From the NCBI GenBank assembly GCA_031285185.1, contig JAITWS010000084.1, forward strand, positions 1 to 34,163: 34,163 bases of DNA. Reading direction: 5' to 3'. Position 1 is the first letter of the stretch. Each line of letters begins with the position of its first letter. Under the pieces are notes generated by a model, which saw only the letters and a program-made list of their open reading frames with translations, made no database searches and was not told where the DNA came from. Position numbers and translations under genes: made by a program. This stretch comes from Methylobacillus sp. Its GTDB lineage: Bacteria; Pseudomonadota; Gammaproteobacteria; Burkholderiales; Methylophilaceae. Below, piece by piece: positions 1 to 8,407 of the stretch.

Positions 1-168
1 GCCGACCTCGTATCGCCGGGAGGCGCGGCGCGCGTAGTTTTGGGCGATGCCCGATGCGTTTCCAACCGGAAAAACTGTTACGCAGTTGTCTTTCGGCTCA
101 ATTCCCATCTGCGGTAAAAACGAATATGTAGTAACATTGTGCTTTCTTTGGTAAAGGCTGACAAAGCC

Positions 169-417
169 ATGAAGGCAACGCTCCGCAAGATGGGAAATTC
201 CCAGGGGGTTTTGATTCCCAAGGCCGTGATCGCGCAATTGGGCATACGGGACGATCTGGATATGGTGGTCGAAAGCAACGCGATCATTTTACGCAAGCCC
301 GAAAAACCGCCGCGCGCGGGGTGGGAAGAGGAAAGCAAATTGTTGGCGGAAGCCGGAGACGACAAACTGGTCTGGCCGGAATTTGCAAATGCTGATGACG
401 CGGAGCTGGTGTGGTAG
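169..417 (+). CDS. mazE: MazE/AbrB-type antitoxin
   Basis: MKATLRKMGNSQGVLIPKAVIAQLGI... is typical of the SpoVT/AbrB-fold MazE N-terminus. The ORF track starts at a GTG at 139; the ATG at 169 fits the family better. Confidence 0.85.
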   Translation: MKATLRKMGNSQGVLIPKAVIAQLGIRDDLDMVVESNAIILRKPEKPPRAGWEEESKLLAEAGDDKLVWPEFANADDAELVW

Positions 418-731
418 CGCGTGGCGATGTCTGGCTGGCTTCGCTCGATCCTGCGGTGAGCAGCGAAATTCAAAAAACGCGGCCTTGCGTGGTGATCTCG
501 CCACCGGAGATGCATAACTGCTTGCGGACGGTTATCGTGGCTCCGATGACGACCGGGAGTTATGGCGCATCTTTTCGTGTCCCCATCAACTTCGCGGGCA
601 AGAAAGGGTTGATTCTGGCGGATCAGATTCGCGCTCTGGATAAAACACGTCTCGTCAAACACCTTGGCGCCATCAGCCCGAAAACGCTTGCGGCTTTGCT
701 GGCCGTGTTGCAAGAGACATTTGCGGAATAG
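411..731 (+). CDS. mazF: MazF/PemK-family endoribonuclease toxin
   Basis: MVARGDVWLASLDPAVSSEIQKTRPCVVISP...VIVAPMTTG...LADQIRALDKTRL matches PemK/MazF features. GTG start overlaps the mazE stop. Confidence 0.88.
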   Translation: MVARGDVWLASLDPAVSSEIQKTRPCVVISPPEMHNCLRTVIVAPMTTGSYGASFRVPINFAGKKGLILADQIRALDKTRLVKHLGAISPKTLAALLAVLQETFAE

Positions 732-751
732 CACATTTTTAAAAACGAATT

Positions 752-3541
752 ATGACAACTGATTACAAAGACACACTGAATCTCCCCGACACGCCTTTCC
801 CCATGCGCGGCGATCTTGCGAAGCGCGAACCGGCGTGGGTCAAGGCGTGGCGGGACAAGCGCCGTTATCATGTCCTGCGCGAAAAAACGCGAGGCCGCCC
901 GAAATTCATCCTGCACGACGGGCCGCCTTATGCCAATGGCGACATTCATCTCGGCCACGCGGTAAACAAGGTGTTGAAGGACATCATCGTCAAGTCGAAA
1001 ACATTGGCGGGATTTGATGCGCCTTATGTGCCGGGCTGGGATTGTCACGGGCTGCCGATCGAGTTGCAGGTGGAAAAGCAGCACGGCAAGGCGATTCCTC
1101 CGGCGCGTTTCCGCGAGCTGTGCCGCGAATACGCGCAGGCGCAGGTTGAGCGGCAAAAGGCGGATTTCATCCGGCTGGGGATTTTGGGCGATTGGGATGA
1201 TCCGTATCTGACGATGGATTTCAAAACCGAGGCGCACATCATGCGCGCGCTCGGCGAAATTTATAAAAACGGTTATTTGTATCAGGGTTCCAAACCCGTG
1301 CATTGGTGCGTGGATTGCGGCTCGGCGCTCGCGGAGGCCGAGGTCGAATACGAGGACAGAAATTCGCCCGCGATTGATGTCGGCTTCAAGGCGCTCGACA
1401 ACGACGCGCTGGCGAAAGCGTTCGGAATCGCGCATCTGCACGCGCCGGTTTTCGCGGTGATCTGGACGACAACGCCGTGGACGCTGCCCGCGAATCAGGC
1501 CGTGTGCGTGCATCCCGAACTTGTTTACGATTTGATCGAGACCGACAAAGGCACGCTCATTCTCGCGCATGATCTGGCTGAGGCGACGCTCGCAAGGTAT
1601 GGCGAGACCGATGCCAGAGTGCTCGCTTCCGCATCCGGCAAGGCGCTGGAATCGTTGCGTTTGCAACATCCGTTTTACGCGCGCGCCGTGCCTGTCATTT
1701 GCGGCGATCACGTCACCACCGATGCCGGAACCGGCCTCGTGCATACCGCGCCCGCGCACGGGCTGGAAGATTACGCGGTCGGTATGCGCTACGATTTGCC
1801 GGTGGATAATCCGGTGGGCGACGATGGCAAATATTACAGCCGCGTCGAAAAATTCGGCGGCATGAATATCTGGGACGCGAACAAAACCGTGGTCGAAACG
1901 CTGCGCGAAAGCGGCGCGTTGTTCGCCTACGCGCGGCTCGACCACAGCTATCCGCATTGCTGGCGACACAAAACGCCGGTGATTTTTCGCGCCACGCACC
2001 AATGGTTCGTCGGCATGAGCCAGCGTGGAACGGGCGGACAAACGCTGCGCGGCATCGCAAATACGGCGGTGGAAGACACCGAGTTTTTCCCCGCATGGGG
2101 GCGCGCGCGGCTCGAAGGCATGATTAAAAATCGTCCCGACTGGTGCGTATCGCGCCAGCGCAATTGGGGCGTGCCCATGCCGCTGTTCGTGCACAGGGAA
2201 ACCGGCGAGCCGCATCCGCAAACGCTGGAGTTGCTCGAAAAAGTCGCGTTGCGCGTCGAGCAGCAAGGCATAGAAGCATGGTTCTCGCTCGACGGCGACG
2301 CTTTCCTCAAACAACACGCGCCCGAAAATTCCGAACAATACAAAAAGGTGACGGACACGCTGGATGTGTGGTTCGATTCCGGCGCAACGCATTACGCCGT
2401 GCTGCGTAATCGCGCGGAACTCGCGTGGCCTGCGGATTTGTATCTTGAAGGCTCGGATCAACATCGCGGCTGGTTCCAGTCCAGCCTGCTCATCGGCTGC
2501 GCGGTTGACGGTCGCGCGCCCTATGACGCGCTGCTCACGCACGGTTTTGTGGTGGACAAGGACGGCCACAAAATGTCGAAATCGCGCGGCAACGGCATGG
2601 AACCGCAACAGATCGTCAACACGCTGGGCGCGGATATTTTGCGCCTGTGGGTGGCCGCCGCCGATTATTCCGGCGAGCTGACGATCTCCGACGAAATTCT
2701 CAAGCGCGTGGTGGAAAGTTATCGCCGCATCCGCAACACGCTGCGTTTTCTGCTCGCCAACATCGCCGATTTCGACGCGGAAAAAGACATGCTGCCCATC
2801 GCGCAATGGCTGGAAATTGACCGCTACGCGCTCGCGATGACCAACGCCATGCAGCAGGATATGACCGCCGCCTACGCGCGTTACGAATTTCACACGGTCG
2901 CGCAACGTCTGGTGGGATTCTGCTCGGAAGATTTGGGCGGATTTTATCTCGACATTCTCAAGGATCGTTTATATACCGCAGGCGCAACTTCGCTGTCGCG
3001 CCGCTCCGCGCAAAGCGCTCTGTGGCACATCACGCAAAGCCTGCTCAAACTCATGGCGCCCATCCTCAGCTTCACCGCCGAAGAAGCCTGGGCGGACACG
3101 AGCGGCGACGCCGATGACAGCGTGCTGTTCCATGTGTGGCACGAATTTCCGCCCACCGATGCCGCGCTCGCCGCCCGATGGGAAACGATACGCGCCTTCC
3201 GCGCGCGCGCGCTCAAGCAACTTGAAGAAGCACGTGCCGCAGGCGAAATCGGCTCATCGCTGCAAGCGGAAGTGGATGTTCACGCCGACGGCGCGACATA
3301 CGACGCGCTCGCCACGCTGGGCGACGATCTGCGTTTTGTGCTGATTACCTCCCGCGCCACGCTGCACCGCGGCACCAATGAATCCGAAGAAAAAATCACG
3401 GTCACGCCCAGCCAACACGCCAAATGCGAACGCTGCTGGCACTACCGCGCCGACGTGAGCGCCGACCCCGCGCACCCGCAAATTTGCGGACGCTGCGTGA
3501 GCAATCTGCATGGCAGCGGAGAAGCGCGTAGTCATGCGTAG
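752..3541 (+). CDS. ileS: isoleucyl-tRNA synthetase
   Basis: 929 aa with class I signatures [18 protein letters not shown] and KMSKSRGN, and a C-terminal CERCWHYR...CGRC zinc finger. Confidence 0.98.
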   Translation: MTTDYKDTLNLPDTPFPMRGDLAKREPAWVKAWRDKRRYHVLREKTRGRPKFILHDGPPYANGDIHLGHAVNKVLKDIIVKSKTLAGFDAPYVPGWDCHGLPIELQVEKQHGKAIPPARFRELCREYAQAQVERQKADFIRLGILGDWDDPYLTMDFKTEAHIMRALGEIYKNGYLYQGSKPVHWCVDCGSALAEAEVEYEDRNSPAIDVGFKALDNDALAKAFGIAHLHAPVFAVIWTTTPWTLPANQAVCVHPELVYDLIETDKGTLILAHDLAEATLARYGETDARVLASASGKALESLRLQHPFYARAVPVICGDHVTTDAGTGLVHTAPAHGLEDYAVGMRYDLPVDNPVGDDGKYYSRVEKFGGMNIWDANKTVVETLRESGALFAYARLDHSYPHCWRHKTPVIFRATHQWFVGMSQRGTGGQTLRGIANTAVEDTEFFPAWGRARLEGMIKNRPDWCVSRQRNWGVPMPLFVHRETGEPHPQTLELLEKVALRVEQQGIEAWFSLDGDAFLKQHAPENSEQYKKVTDTLDVWFDSGATHYAVLRNRAELAWPADLYLEGSDQHRGWFQSSLLIGCAVDGRAPYDALLTHGFVVDKDGHKMSKSRGNGMEPQQIVNTLGADILRLWVAAADYSGELTISDEILKRVVESYRRIRNTLRFLLANIADFDAEKDMLPIAQWLEIDRYALAMTNAMQQDMTAAYARYEFHTVAQRLVGFCSEDLGGFYLDILKDRLYTAGATSLSRRSAQSALWHITQSLLKLMAPILSFTAEEAWADTSGDADDSVLFHVWHEFPPTDAALAARWETIRAFRARALKQLEEARAAGEIGSSLQAEVDVHADGATYDALATLGDDLRFVLITSRATLHRGTNESEEKITVTPSQHAKCERCWHYRADVSADPAHPQICGRCVSNLHGSGEARSHA

Positions 3542-3557
3542 TAAATTCCGCCAAACG

Positions 3558-3594
3558 CCCCTCTCCCCTCGTGGGAGAGGGGTTGGGGTGAGGG
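3558..3594. repeat. REP-like hairpin repeat, copy A
   Basis: CCCCTCTCCC-ctcgt-GGGAGAGGGG, a perfect 10-bp stem, followed by ttggggtgaggg. The same motif recurs at 3931-3967 (inverted) and 15452-15487. Confidence 0.8.
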
Positions 3595-3609
3595 GGGTAA
3601 ATAAAAATC

Positions 3610-3640
3610 CGTTCGTCCTGAGCTTGTCGAAGGATGAACA
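3610..3640. repeat. imperfect palindromic interspersed repeat (gttcgtcctgagcttgtcgaaggatgaac)
   Basis: Imperfect inverted repeat GTTCgTCCT...AGGAtGAAC. The motif is remembered as widely dispersed in proteobacterial genomes. Confidence 0.6.
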
Positions 3641-3664
3641 CGCATTCCGGCAAAGCAACCTTGG

Positions 3665-3930
3665 GTTGGTCGGGTCTCGCCCCGACAGTCGAGGTTCTTT
3701 ATTTTTCTTGCCCAAAAGAAATAACCCAAAGAAAAAGGCACCCAGCTACCGCGGCGCTTCGCGCTCCCTTGCGCTGCTCACCGATCCGGGCGGCTCGCTG
3801 AACTCGCCTTGGCTGCGCCAAGGCTCAAACAGACGCTCGCCGAAATCCCCCGGCTCGGCTGCGCTGCTCAGCGCGGCAGAAGGGAGTTTAAAAACGATGT
3901 TGTATGCGCTTCGCGCGATTTATTTTTAAC
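3665..3930. repeat. interspersed repeat block (gtcgggtctcgccccgac...tttcttgcccaaaagaaataacccaaagaaaaaggcaccc...)
   Basis: No convincing coding content. Internal palindromes (cggctcggctgcgctgctcagcg, ttcttgcccaaaagaa); resembles repeats often seen between genes in proteobacteria. Confidence 0.45.
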
Positions 3931-3967
3931 ACCCTCACCCCAACCCTCTCCCGCAGGCGGGAGAGGG
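3931..3967. repeat. REP-like hairpin repeat, copy B (inverted relative to copy A)
   Basis: accctcaccccaaCCCTCTCCCGC-ag-GCGGGAGAGGG; its reverse complement matches copy A including the ttggggtgaggg tail. Confidence 0.8.
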
Positions 3968-4038
3968 AGAACTGCAACAGCCCTCACAAACAAAAGAGGG
4001 AGAACGGCGAATGGTGAGGGAAAGGTGAACCGAGGCGG

Positions 4039-5091
4039 GTGATGAAGAAAATTTTGCGAAACTTCCCCAGACTTCTCCTTCTCTTCCTGCTCCCGCTGCT
4101 CGCAAGTTGCGGGCGCGAGCCGGTTTATCAGTCGCAGTCTTATATGTTTGGCACGTTGGTGGATGTCACGATTTACGGCGAGAGCGAGGCGCGCGCGCGC
4201 GAGCTTTCCGCGCATGTGCAGCGGCAGTTTCAGCATTTGCATGATGCGCTTCATGCGTGGCAACCCGGTAGCGAATTGGATCGTTTGAATCAGGCGTTCG
4301 CCGCCGGGGAATCCGCGCCTGTGTCGCCCGAATTGGCGGCGATGCTTGCGGATGCGACGCGCCTTTCCGAGCGTTCCGACGGGCTGTTCAATCCCGCTGT
4401 TGGGCATTTGATTCAGGTCTGGGGGTTTCAGAGCGACGAGTTCAAACCGATTAAACCCGATCCGCAGGAAATAAAAAAATGGGTCGCGGCCAATCCGCAA
4501 TTGCGCGACATCATCATCGCGGACGGCGTGGCGCGAAGCAGCAATCCCGCCGTGCGGCTCGATCTCGGCGGTTATGCGAAAGGTTGGGCGCTGGATGATG
4601 CCGCGCGTTATTTGCGCGAACAGCACGTCGCGGGGGCGTTGGTGAATATCGGCGGCAACATCATCGCGGTCGGTACGCGCGGTGATCGTCCGTGGCGCGT
4701 TGGCATCCAGCATCCGCGCGGCGCGGGGGCGGTTGCTTCGCTTGATTTGCCGGATGGTTGGGCGATCGGCACTTCGGGCGATTATCAACGTTATTTCGAA
4801 CGCGACGGCCAGCGTTATTGCCATGTCATAGACCCGCGCAGCGGCGAGCCGACGCGCGGCGTGCAGGCGGTCAGCATTCTCGTGCCTGCGGCGGCGAATG
4901 CGGGAACCTTGTCGGACGCGGCTTCCAAGCCGATCTTCATAGACCACGAACACTGGCGCGAGGCGGCGCGCAACATGGGCATGGAATACGTCATGCTGAT
5001 AGACGCGCATGGCAAAATACACCTCACCGCCGCGATGCGGCAGCGATTGAAATTGACCGATGAACATACGCAACCGGATGTTGTTCCCTAA
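4039..5091 (+). CDS. apbE: FAD:protein FMN transferase, lipoprotein (ApbE family)
   Basis: Lipobox LLASCG; SYMFGTLVDVTIYG, LDLGGYAKGWALD and GNIIAVGTRGDRPWRVGI match ApbE. Confidence 0.95.
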   Translation: MMKKILRNFPRLLLLFLLPLLASCGREPVYQSQSYMFGTLVDVTIYGESEARARELSAHVQRQFQHLHDALHAWQPGSELDRLNQAFAAGESAPVSPELAAMLADATRLSERSDGLFNPAVGHLIQVWGFQSDEFKPIKPDPQEIKKWVAANPQLRDIIIADGVARSSNPAVRLDLGGYAKGWALDDAARYLREQHVAGALVNIGGNIIAVGTRGDRPWRVGIQHPRGAGAVASLDLPDGWAIGTSGDYQRYFERDGQRYCHVIDPRSGEPTRGVQAVSILVPAAANAGTLSDAASKPIFIDHEHWREAARNMGMEYVMLIDAHGKIHLTAAMRQRLKLTDEHTQPDVVP

Positions 5092-5449
5092 GCCTTTGCC
5101 CGGCGATTGGCTGGTACTGGTCGTGGGCGGCGGCATCGTGGCCGCGTTGTTCGCGACGCTGTGGCATGGCGAGCAGGCGGGCAAAGTTCGCATACGCGCG
5201 GGTGACGCGGTGTTTGCCACCTTGAGCCTCGCGCAGAAACGCACGCTGGATGTTCCAGGGCCGCTGGGCATCAGCCGCATCGAGATTGACCAAGGGCGCG
5301 TGCGTGTCGCCGCCGATCCGGGGCGGCATCAGTATTGCGTCAAACAGGGCTGGCTCACGCGCGCGGGAGAGGTCGCGATGTGTTTGCCCAATCAGGTCAG
5401 CGTGGAATTGCTGGGCGAAGGAAAAGCGTATGACTCGCTCAACTATTGA
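5060..5449 (+). CDS. NusG domain II-containing protein
   Basis: Single N-terminal TM segment, then a small beta-rich domain ending QYCVKQGWLTRAGEVAMCLPNQVSVEL, typical of NusG_II proteins. Overlaps the apbE 3' end. Confidence 0.8.
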   Translation: MNIRNRMLFPKPLPGDWLVLVVGGGIVAALFATLWHGEQAGKVRIRAGDAVFATLSLAQKRTLDVPGPLGISRIEIDQGRVRVAADPGRHQYCVKQGWLTRAGEVAMCLPNQVSVELLGEGKAYDSLNY

Positions 5450-5978
5450 AGATGCGCGCGTTGAAATCACCGCCACGCGCGACGATCATCGCGTGGCGCG
5501 ACTTGCCGCGCTCGCGATCATGCTGCATCTCATCGAGGCCGTGATTCCGTCGCCGCTGCCCGGCGTGAAACCCGGCGCGGCCAACATCGTCACGCTGTAT
5601 GTGCTCTACCGATTCGATTTCGCCACCGCCGCCTGGGTCTCGCTGCTGCGCGTGGTCGCGGGCAGTTTGCTGCTTGGCAATTTCCTCTCGCCCGCGTTCG
5701 CATTGAGTTTGACCGGCGCATTGTGCAGCCTGCTGATTTTGCGCGGCGCAATGCTGTTGCCGCGTCGCTGGTTTGGTGCCATCAGCTTGAGCGTGTTCGC
5801 CGCCTTCGCGCACATCGCGGGGCAATTGCTGGTTGTGCGGCTGTGGCTGATTCCCCATGCGGGTGTCGCGTATCTCATCCCCGTTTTTGCCGCCGCCGCG
5901 CTGTTTTTTGGCGCGATCAACGGCCTGATTACCGCGCGTTTGCTGCGGGAAAATGTCGGGGATGGGCGCGATTCGTAG
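5430..5978 (+). CDS. Gx transporter family protein (heptaprenyl diphosphate synthase component I-like membrane protein)
   Basis: MTRSTIEDARVEITATRDDHRVARLAALAIMLHLIEAVIPSPLPGVKPGAANIVTLYVLY... matches the PF07456-like family. Start reassigned to ATG 5430 inside the longer ORF. Confidence 0.82.
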   Translation: MTRSTIEDARVEITATRDDHRVARLAALAIMLHLIEAVIPSPLPGVKPGAANIVTLYVLYRFDFATAAWVSLLRVVAGSLLLGNFLSPAFALSLTGALCSLLILRGAMLLPRRWFGAISLSVFAAFAHIAGQLLVVRLWLIPHAGVAYLIPVFAAAALFFGAINGLITARLLRENVGDGRDS

Positions 5979-6004
5979 GGGCGAAATGCCGCCCCTGCGG
6001 AATC
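5970..6004. repeat. hairpin-forming inverted repeat at the end of the Gx transporter gene
   Basis: GATTCGTAGGGGCG-aaatgc-CGCCCCTGCGGAATC is a near-perfect stem beginning at the stop codon. Could be a terminator-like structure or REP relic. Confidence 0.5.
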
Positions 6005-6035
6005 TGCTAAAATGCAAATTTTTGGACTTGCACCC

Positions 6036-6149
6036 ATGCGCCTCGTGCTGTTGTGCCTCGCTTTGGCTTTGATGGTGACCGCTTGCGGCTCCAAGGGGCC
6101 GCTCTACATTCCTGAAAAACAATATCCGCAAGGGAACCCGAAACCGTGA
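6036..6149 (+). CDS. lptM: LptM-type LPS translocon maturation lipoprotein (YifL/LppL-like)
   Basis: Short ORF absent from the supplied track: MRLVLLCLALALMVTACGSKGPLYIPEKQYPQGNPKP*. Lipobox followed by CGSKGPLYIP, located directly upstream of lysA with a GTGA overlap. An in-frame upstream ATG lies at 6012. Confidence 0.88.
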   Translation: MRLVLLCLALALMVTACGSKGPLYIPEKQYPQGNPKP

Positions 6150-7393
6150 TTCCGTTTGAATTTCGCAACGGCGAATTGCACGCCGAAGAGTTGCCGTTGT
6201 CGCGCATCGCGGCGCAATTCGGCACGCCGACTTATGTTTATTCCCGCGCCGCGTTGACGCAGGCTTTCCGCAGTTTCGACGCGGGTTTCGGCGATGCCGA
6301 CCATCTCGTTTGCTATGCCGTCAAAGCCAATCCCAATCTCGCGATTCTCAATTTGTTCGCGCGGCTGGGCGCGGGTTTCGACATCGTTTCCGGCGGCGAG
6401 TTGGCGCGTGTGATCGCGGCGGGCGGCGATCCCGGCAAAGTGGTGTTTTCGGGCGTGGGCAAAACGGCGGCGGAAATGCGCGCGGCGCTCGACGCGGGGA
6501 TTTTTTGCTTCAACGTGGAATCCGCGCCCGAGCTGGAACGTCTCGATCAGGTCGCGGGCAAAATGGGCAAGCGCGCGCCGGTTTCGTTGCGCGTGAACCC
6601 CAATGTGGACGCGAAAACGCATCCTTATATTTCCACCGGCCTCAAGAACAACAAATTCGGCGTGGCCTATGAAGACGCGCTCGCGCTTTATCGCCGCGCT
6701 GCCGCGCTGCCCAACATCGCCGTGCGCGGCATTGATTGCCACATCGGCTCGCAACTGACCGAGCTGTCGCCTTTTCTCGACGCGCTGGATCGCGTGCTGG
6801 CGCTGGTGGATCAGCTCGAAGCCGCCGGAATCGCCCTTCATCATCTCGACATCGGCGGCGGCATCGGCATCTGTTACGCGGACGAAACGCCGCCCGATTT
6901 CGCCGCCTACGCCGCGGCGATTCGCGCGAAACTGGGCAACCGAAAATTCAAATTGGTGATGGAGCCGGGTCGCGCGCTGGTCGGCAACGCCGGTTTGCTG
7001 CTTACCACGGTGGAATATCTCAAGCACGGCGAGACGCGCAATTTCGCGATTGTGGATGCGGCCATGAACGACCTCATGCGTCCCGCGCTGTACGATGCTT
7101 TTCACGCCATACGCGCCGTGAAAGACGGCGGCGGTAACGAACAAGTGTATGAAGTCGTCGGCCCCGTATGCGAAAGCGGCGATTTTCTCGGCCACGACCG
7201 CCCGCTCGCAATCCGCCAGGGCGATTTGCTCGCAATCTTCTCCGCGGGCGCCTACGGCATGAGCATGAGCTCCAATTACAACACCCGCCCCCGCGCCGCC
7301 GAAGTGATGGCGGACGGCAAGCAACTGCACGAAATCCGCGCCCGCGAAACCGTGCCGCAGTTGTTCGCGGGGGAACGGGTGATTCCGGGGTGA
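6146..7393 (+). CDS. lysA: diaminopimelate decarboxylase
   Basis: YAVKANPNLAILNLFARLGAGFDIVSGGEL, HIGSQ and EPGRALVGNAG motifs; 415 aa. Confidence 0.97.
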   Translation: MIPFEFRNGELHAEELPLSRIAAQFGTPTYVYSRAALTQAFRSFDAGFGDADHLVCYAVKANPNLAILNLFARLGAGFDIVSGGELARVIAAGGDPGKVVFSGVGKTAAEMRAALDAGIFCFNVESAPELERLDQVAGKMGKRAPVSLRVNPNVDAKTHPYISTGLKNNKFGVAYEDALALYRRAAALPNIAVRGIDCHIGSQLTELSPFLDALDRVLALVDQLEAAGIALHHLDIGGGIGICYADETPPDFAAYAAAIRAKLGNRKFKLVMEPGRALVGNAGLLLTTVEYLKHGETRNFAIVDAAMNDLMRPALYDAFHAIRAVKDGGGNEQVYEVVGPVCESGDFLGHDRPLAIRQGDLLAIFSAGAYGMSMSSNYNTRPRAAEVMADGKQLHEIRARETVPQLFAGERVIPG

Positions 7394-7396
7394 GGC

Positions 7397-7678
7397 TTAC
7401 GCCGCAGCCTCTTGCGTTGCGGCTTCGATCACCGCATCCGACACGCCGCGCCGCCGCAACGCCTCCGCCAGACGTGCCGCCGAACCGAATGTATGCAGCG
7501 CCTCGTCACGCCGCAAACCCTCGCTCACATACGCCTTGAGCAGCGCCTGATAACCGCTCATGCCTTTGCGCGGCGCGATGGTCTTGAGTGCATCCACCAC
7601 ATCCACCGGAATGCGTAGCGTGATTGTGGTCATCGCCCGATCTTTTGTGAGCCGGGTTTTGAGTTTGTCAGGAATCAT
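7397..7678 (-). CDS. brnA: BrnA-family antitoxin
   Basis: MIPDKLKTRLTKDRAMTTITLRIPVDVVDALKTIAPRKGMSGYQALLKAYVSEGLRRDE...; 93 aa. Starts at an ATG overlapping the frame-restored brnT end. Confidence 0.8.
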   Translation of the reverse strand: MIPDKLKTRLTKDRAMTTITLRIPVDVVDALKTIAPRKGMSGYQALLKAYVSEGLRRDEALHTFGSAARLAEALRRRGVSDAVIEAATQEAAA

Positions 7679-7963
7679 AGTTGTCGCGCTCCCGTAATGT
7701 GGCCTTGCGAGCCGAAATAATGCGGATGGCATCACTTTCCACCACGACATGCACAACAACAGCAGCCGACCCGAAGTGTCATAACCGATGACCGCATCGC
7801 GCGTCTCTTCGTTGCGTTCGGCATCCACCAAGCGCAAGAGCGGGTCGAAAAACACTTCTACCGCTCGCTCAAAGGTAATGCCATCGTGCCTCAAAACATT
7901 CAATCGCGCTTTTTCGTCATTCCAGACAAAGCGCGCGCCGTTGAGGTCGAAGTGAATATCCAT
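7668..7963 (-). pseudogene. brnT: BrnT-family toxin, frameshifted (apparent fusion to BrnA in the ORF track)
   Basis: N-terminus MDIHFDLNGARFVWNDEKARLNVLRHDGITFERAVEVFFDPL...GRLLLL is BrnT-like. The conserved C-terminus VHVVVESDAIRIISARKATLRERDNYDS* continues in another frame; a one-base change near 7757 accounts for this. Confidence 0.75.
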
Positions 7964-7983
7964 GCGAAGCAGTGTAGCGACCT

Positions 7984-8002
7984 GTATTTACCTTGTAAAT
8001 AC
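7984..8002. promoter_or_regulatory. perfect palindrome upstream of brnT, candidate TA operator
   Basis: GTATTTAC-CTT-GTAAATAC, 8-bp arms, in the intergenic region 20 bp upstream of the brnT start codon. Confidence 0.55.
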
Positions 8003-8042
8003 TATCCGAAAATTCGTTCTCAAGAGTAAAATCAAAACCACC

Positions 8043-8405
8043 ATGTCCGACCTCAACGATCCCCGCGTATTTTTCGCCGCCGAGCGCACCTTGCTGGCCT
8101 GGAGCCGCACGGCGCTGGCGTTGATTGCGTTCGGCTTCGTGGTCGAGCGTTCCGGTTTGTTGCTTGCGGTGGTGTCGCATGTGGCCGACGCCCAGCGTGT
8201 CGCGTCGCTCTGGATCGGGCTGGCGTTCGCGTTGCTGGGGTCGTGGGTTTCGGTTTATTCCACGCTGCAATTTCGCCGCGTGTTAAAGACATTAAAGCCG
8301 GTCGAAATTCCCGACGGCTACCGCACCACGCCGGGCGTGGCGGTCAATCTTGTGATCGCCGTGCTGGGTGCGGCGCTGGCTTTTTACTTTCTGTCGGGAG
8401 CGTAA
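8043..8405 (+). CDS. DUF202 (YidH-like) small membrane protein
   Basis: DPRVFFAAERTLLAWSRTALALIAFGFVVER is the DUF202 signature; three TM segments. Confidence 0.88.
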   Translation: MSDLNDPRVFFAAERTLLAWSRTALALIAFGFVVERSGLLLAVVSHVADAQRVASLWIGLAFALLGSWVSVYSTLQFRRVLKTLKPVEIPDGYRTTPGVAVNLVIAVLGAALAFYFLSGA

Positions 8406-8407
8406 AA

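Noticed and set aside
1-117. Open reading frames at the left edge (possible 3' end of an upstream gene)
   Set aside because: More than one frame is open and none gave a recognisable C-terminus, so no call was made.
623-2905. 760-aa minus-strand ORF opposite ileS
   Set aside because: Antisense to a clearly recognisable ileS; composition (many His/Arg/Ala/Val) is typical of shadow ORFs in GC-rich genes and no family was recognised.
3510-3929. 139-aa plus-strand ORF in the repeat island
   Set aside because: Translation of interspersed repeats (SPRGRGVGVRGVNKNPFVLSLSKDEHAF is a typical repeat-derived spurious peptide).
3868-5280. 470-aa minus-strand ORF opposite apbE
   Set aside because: Antisense to apbE and runs through the repeat island; no domain recognised.
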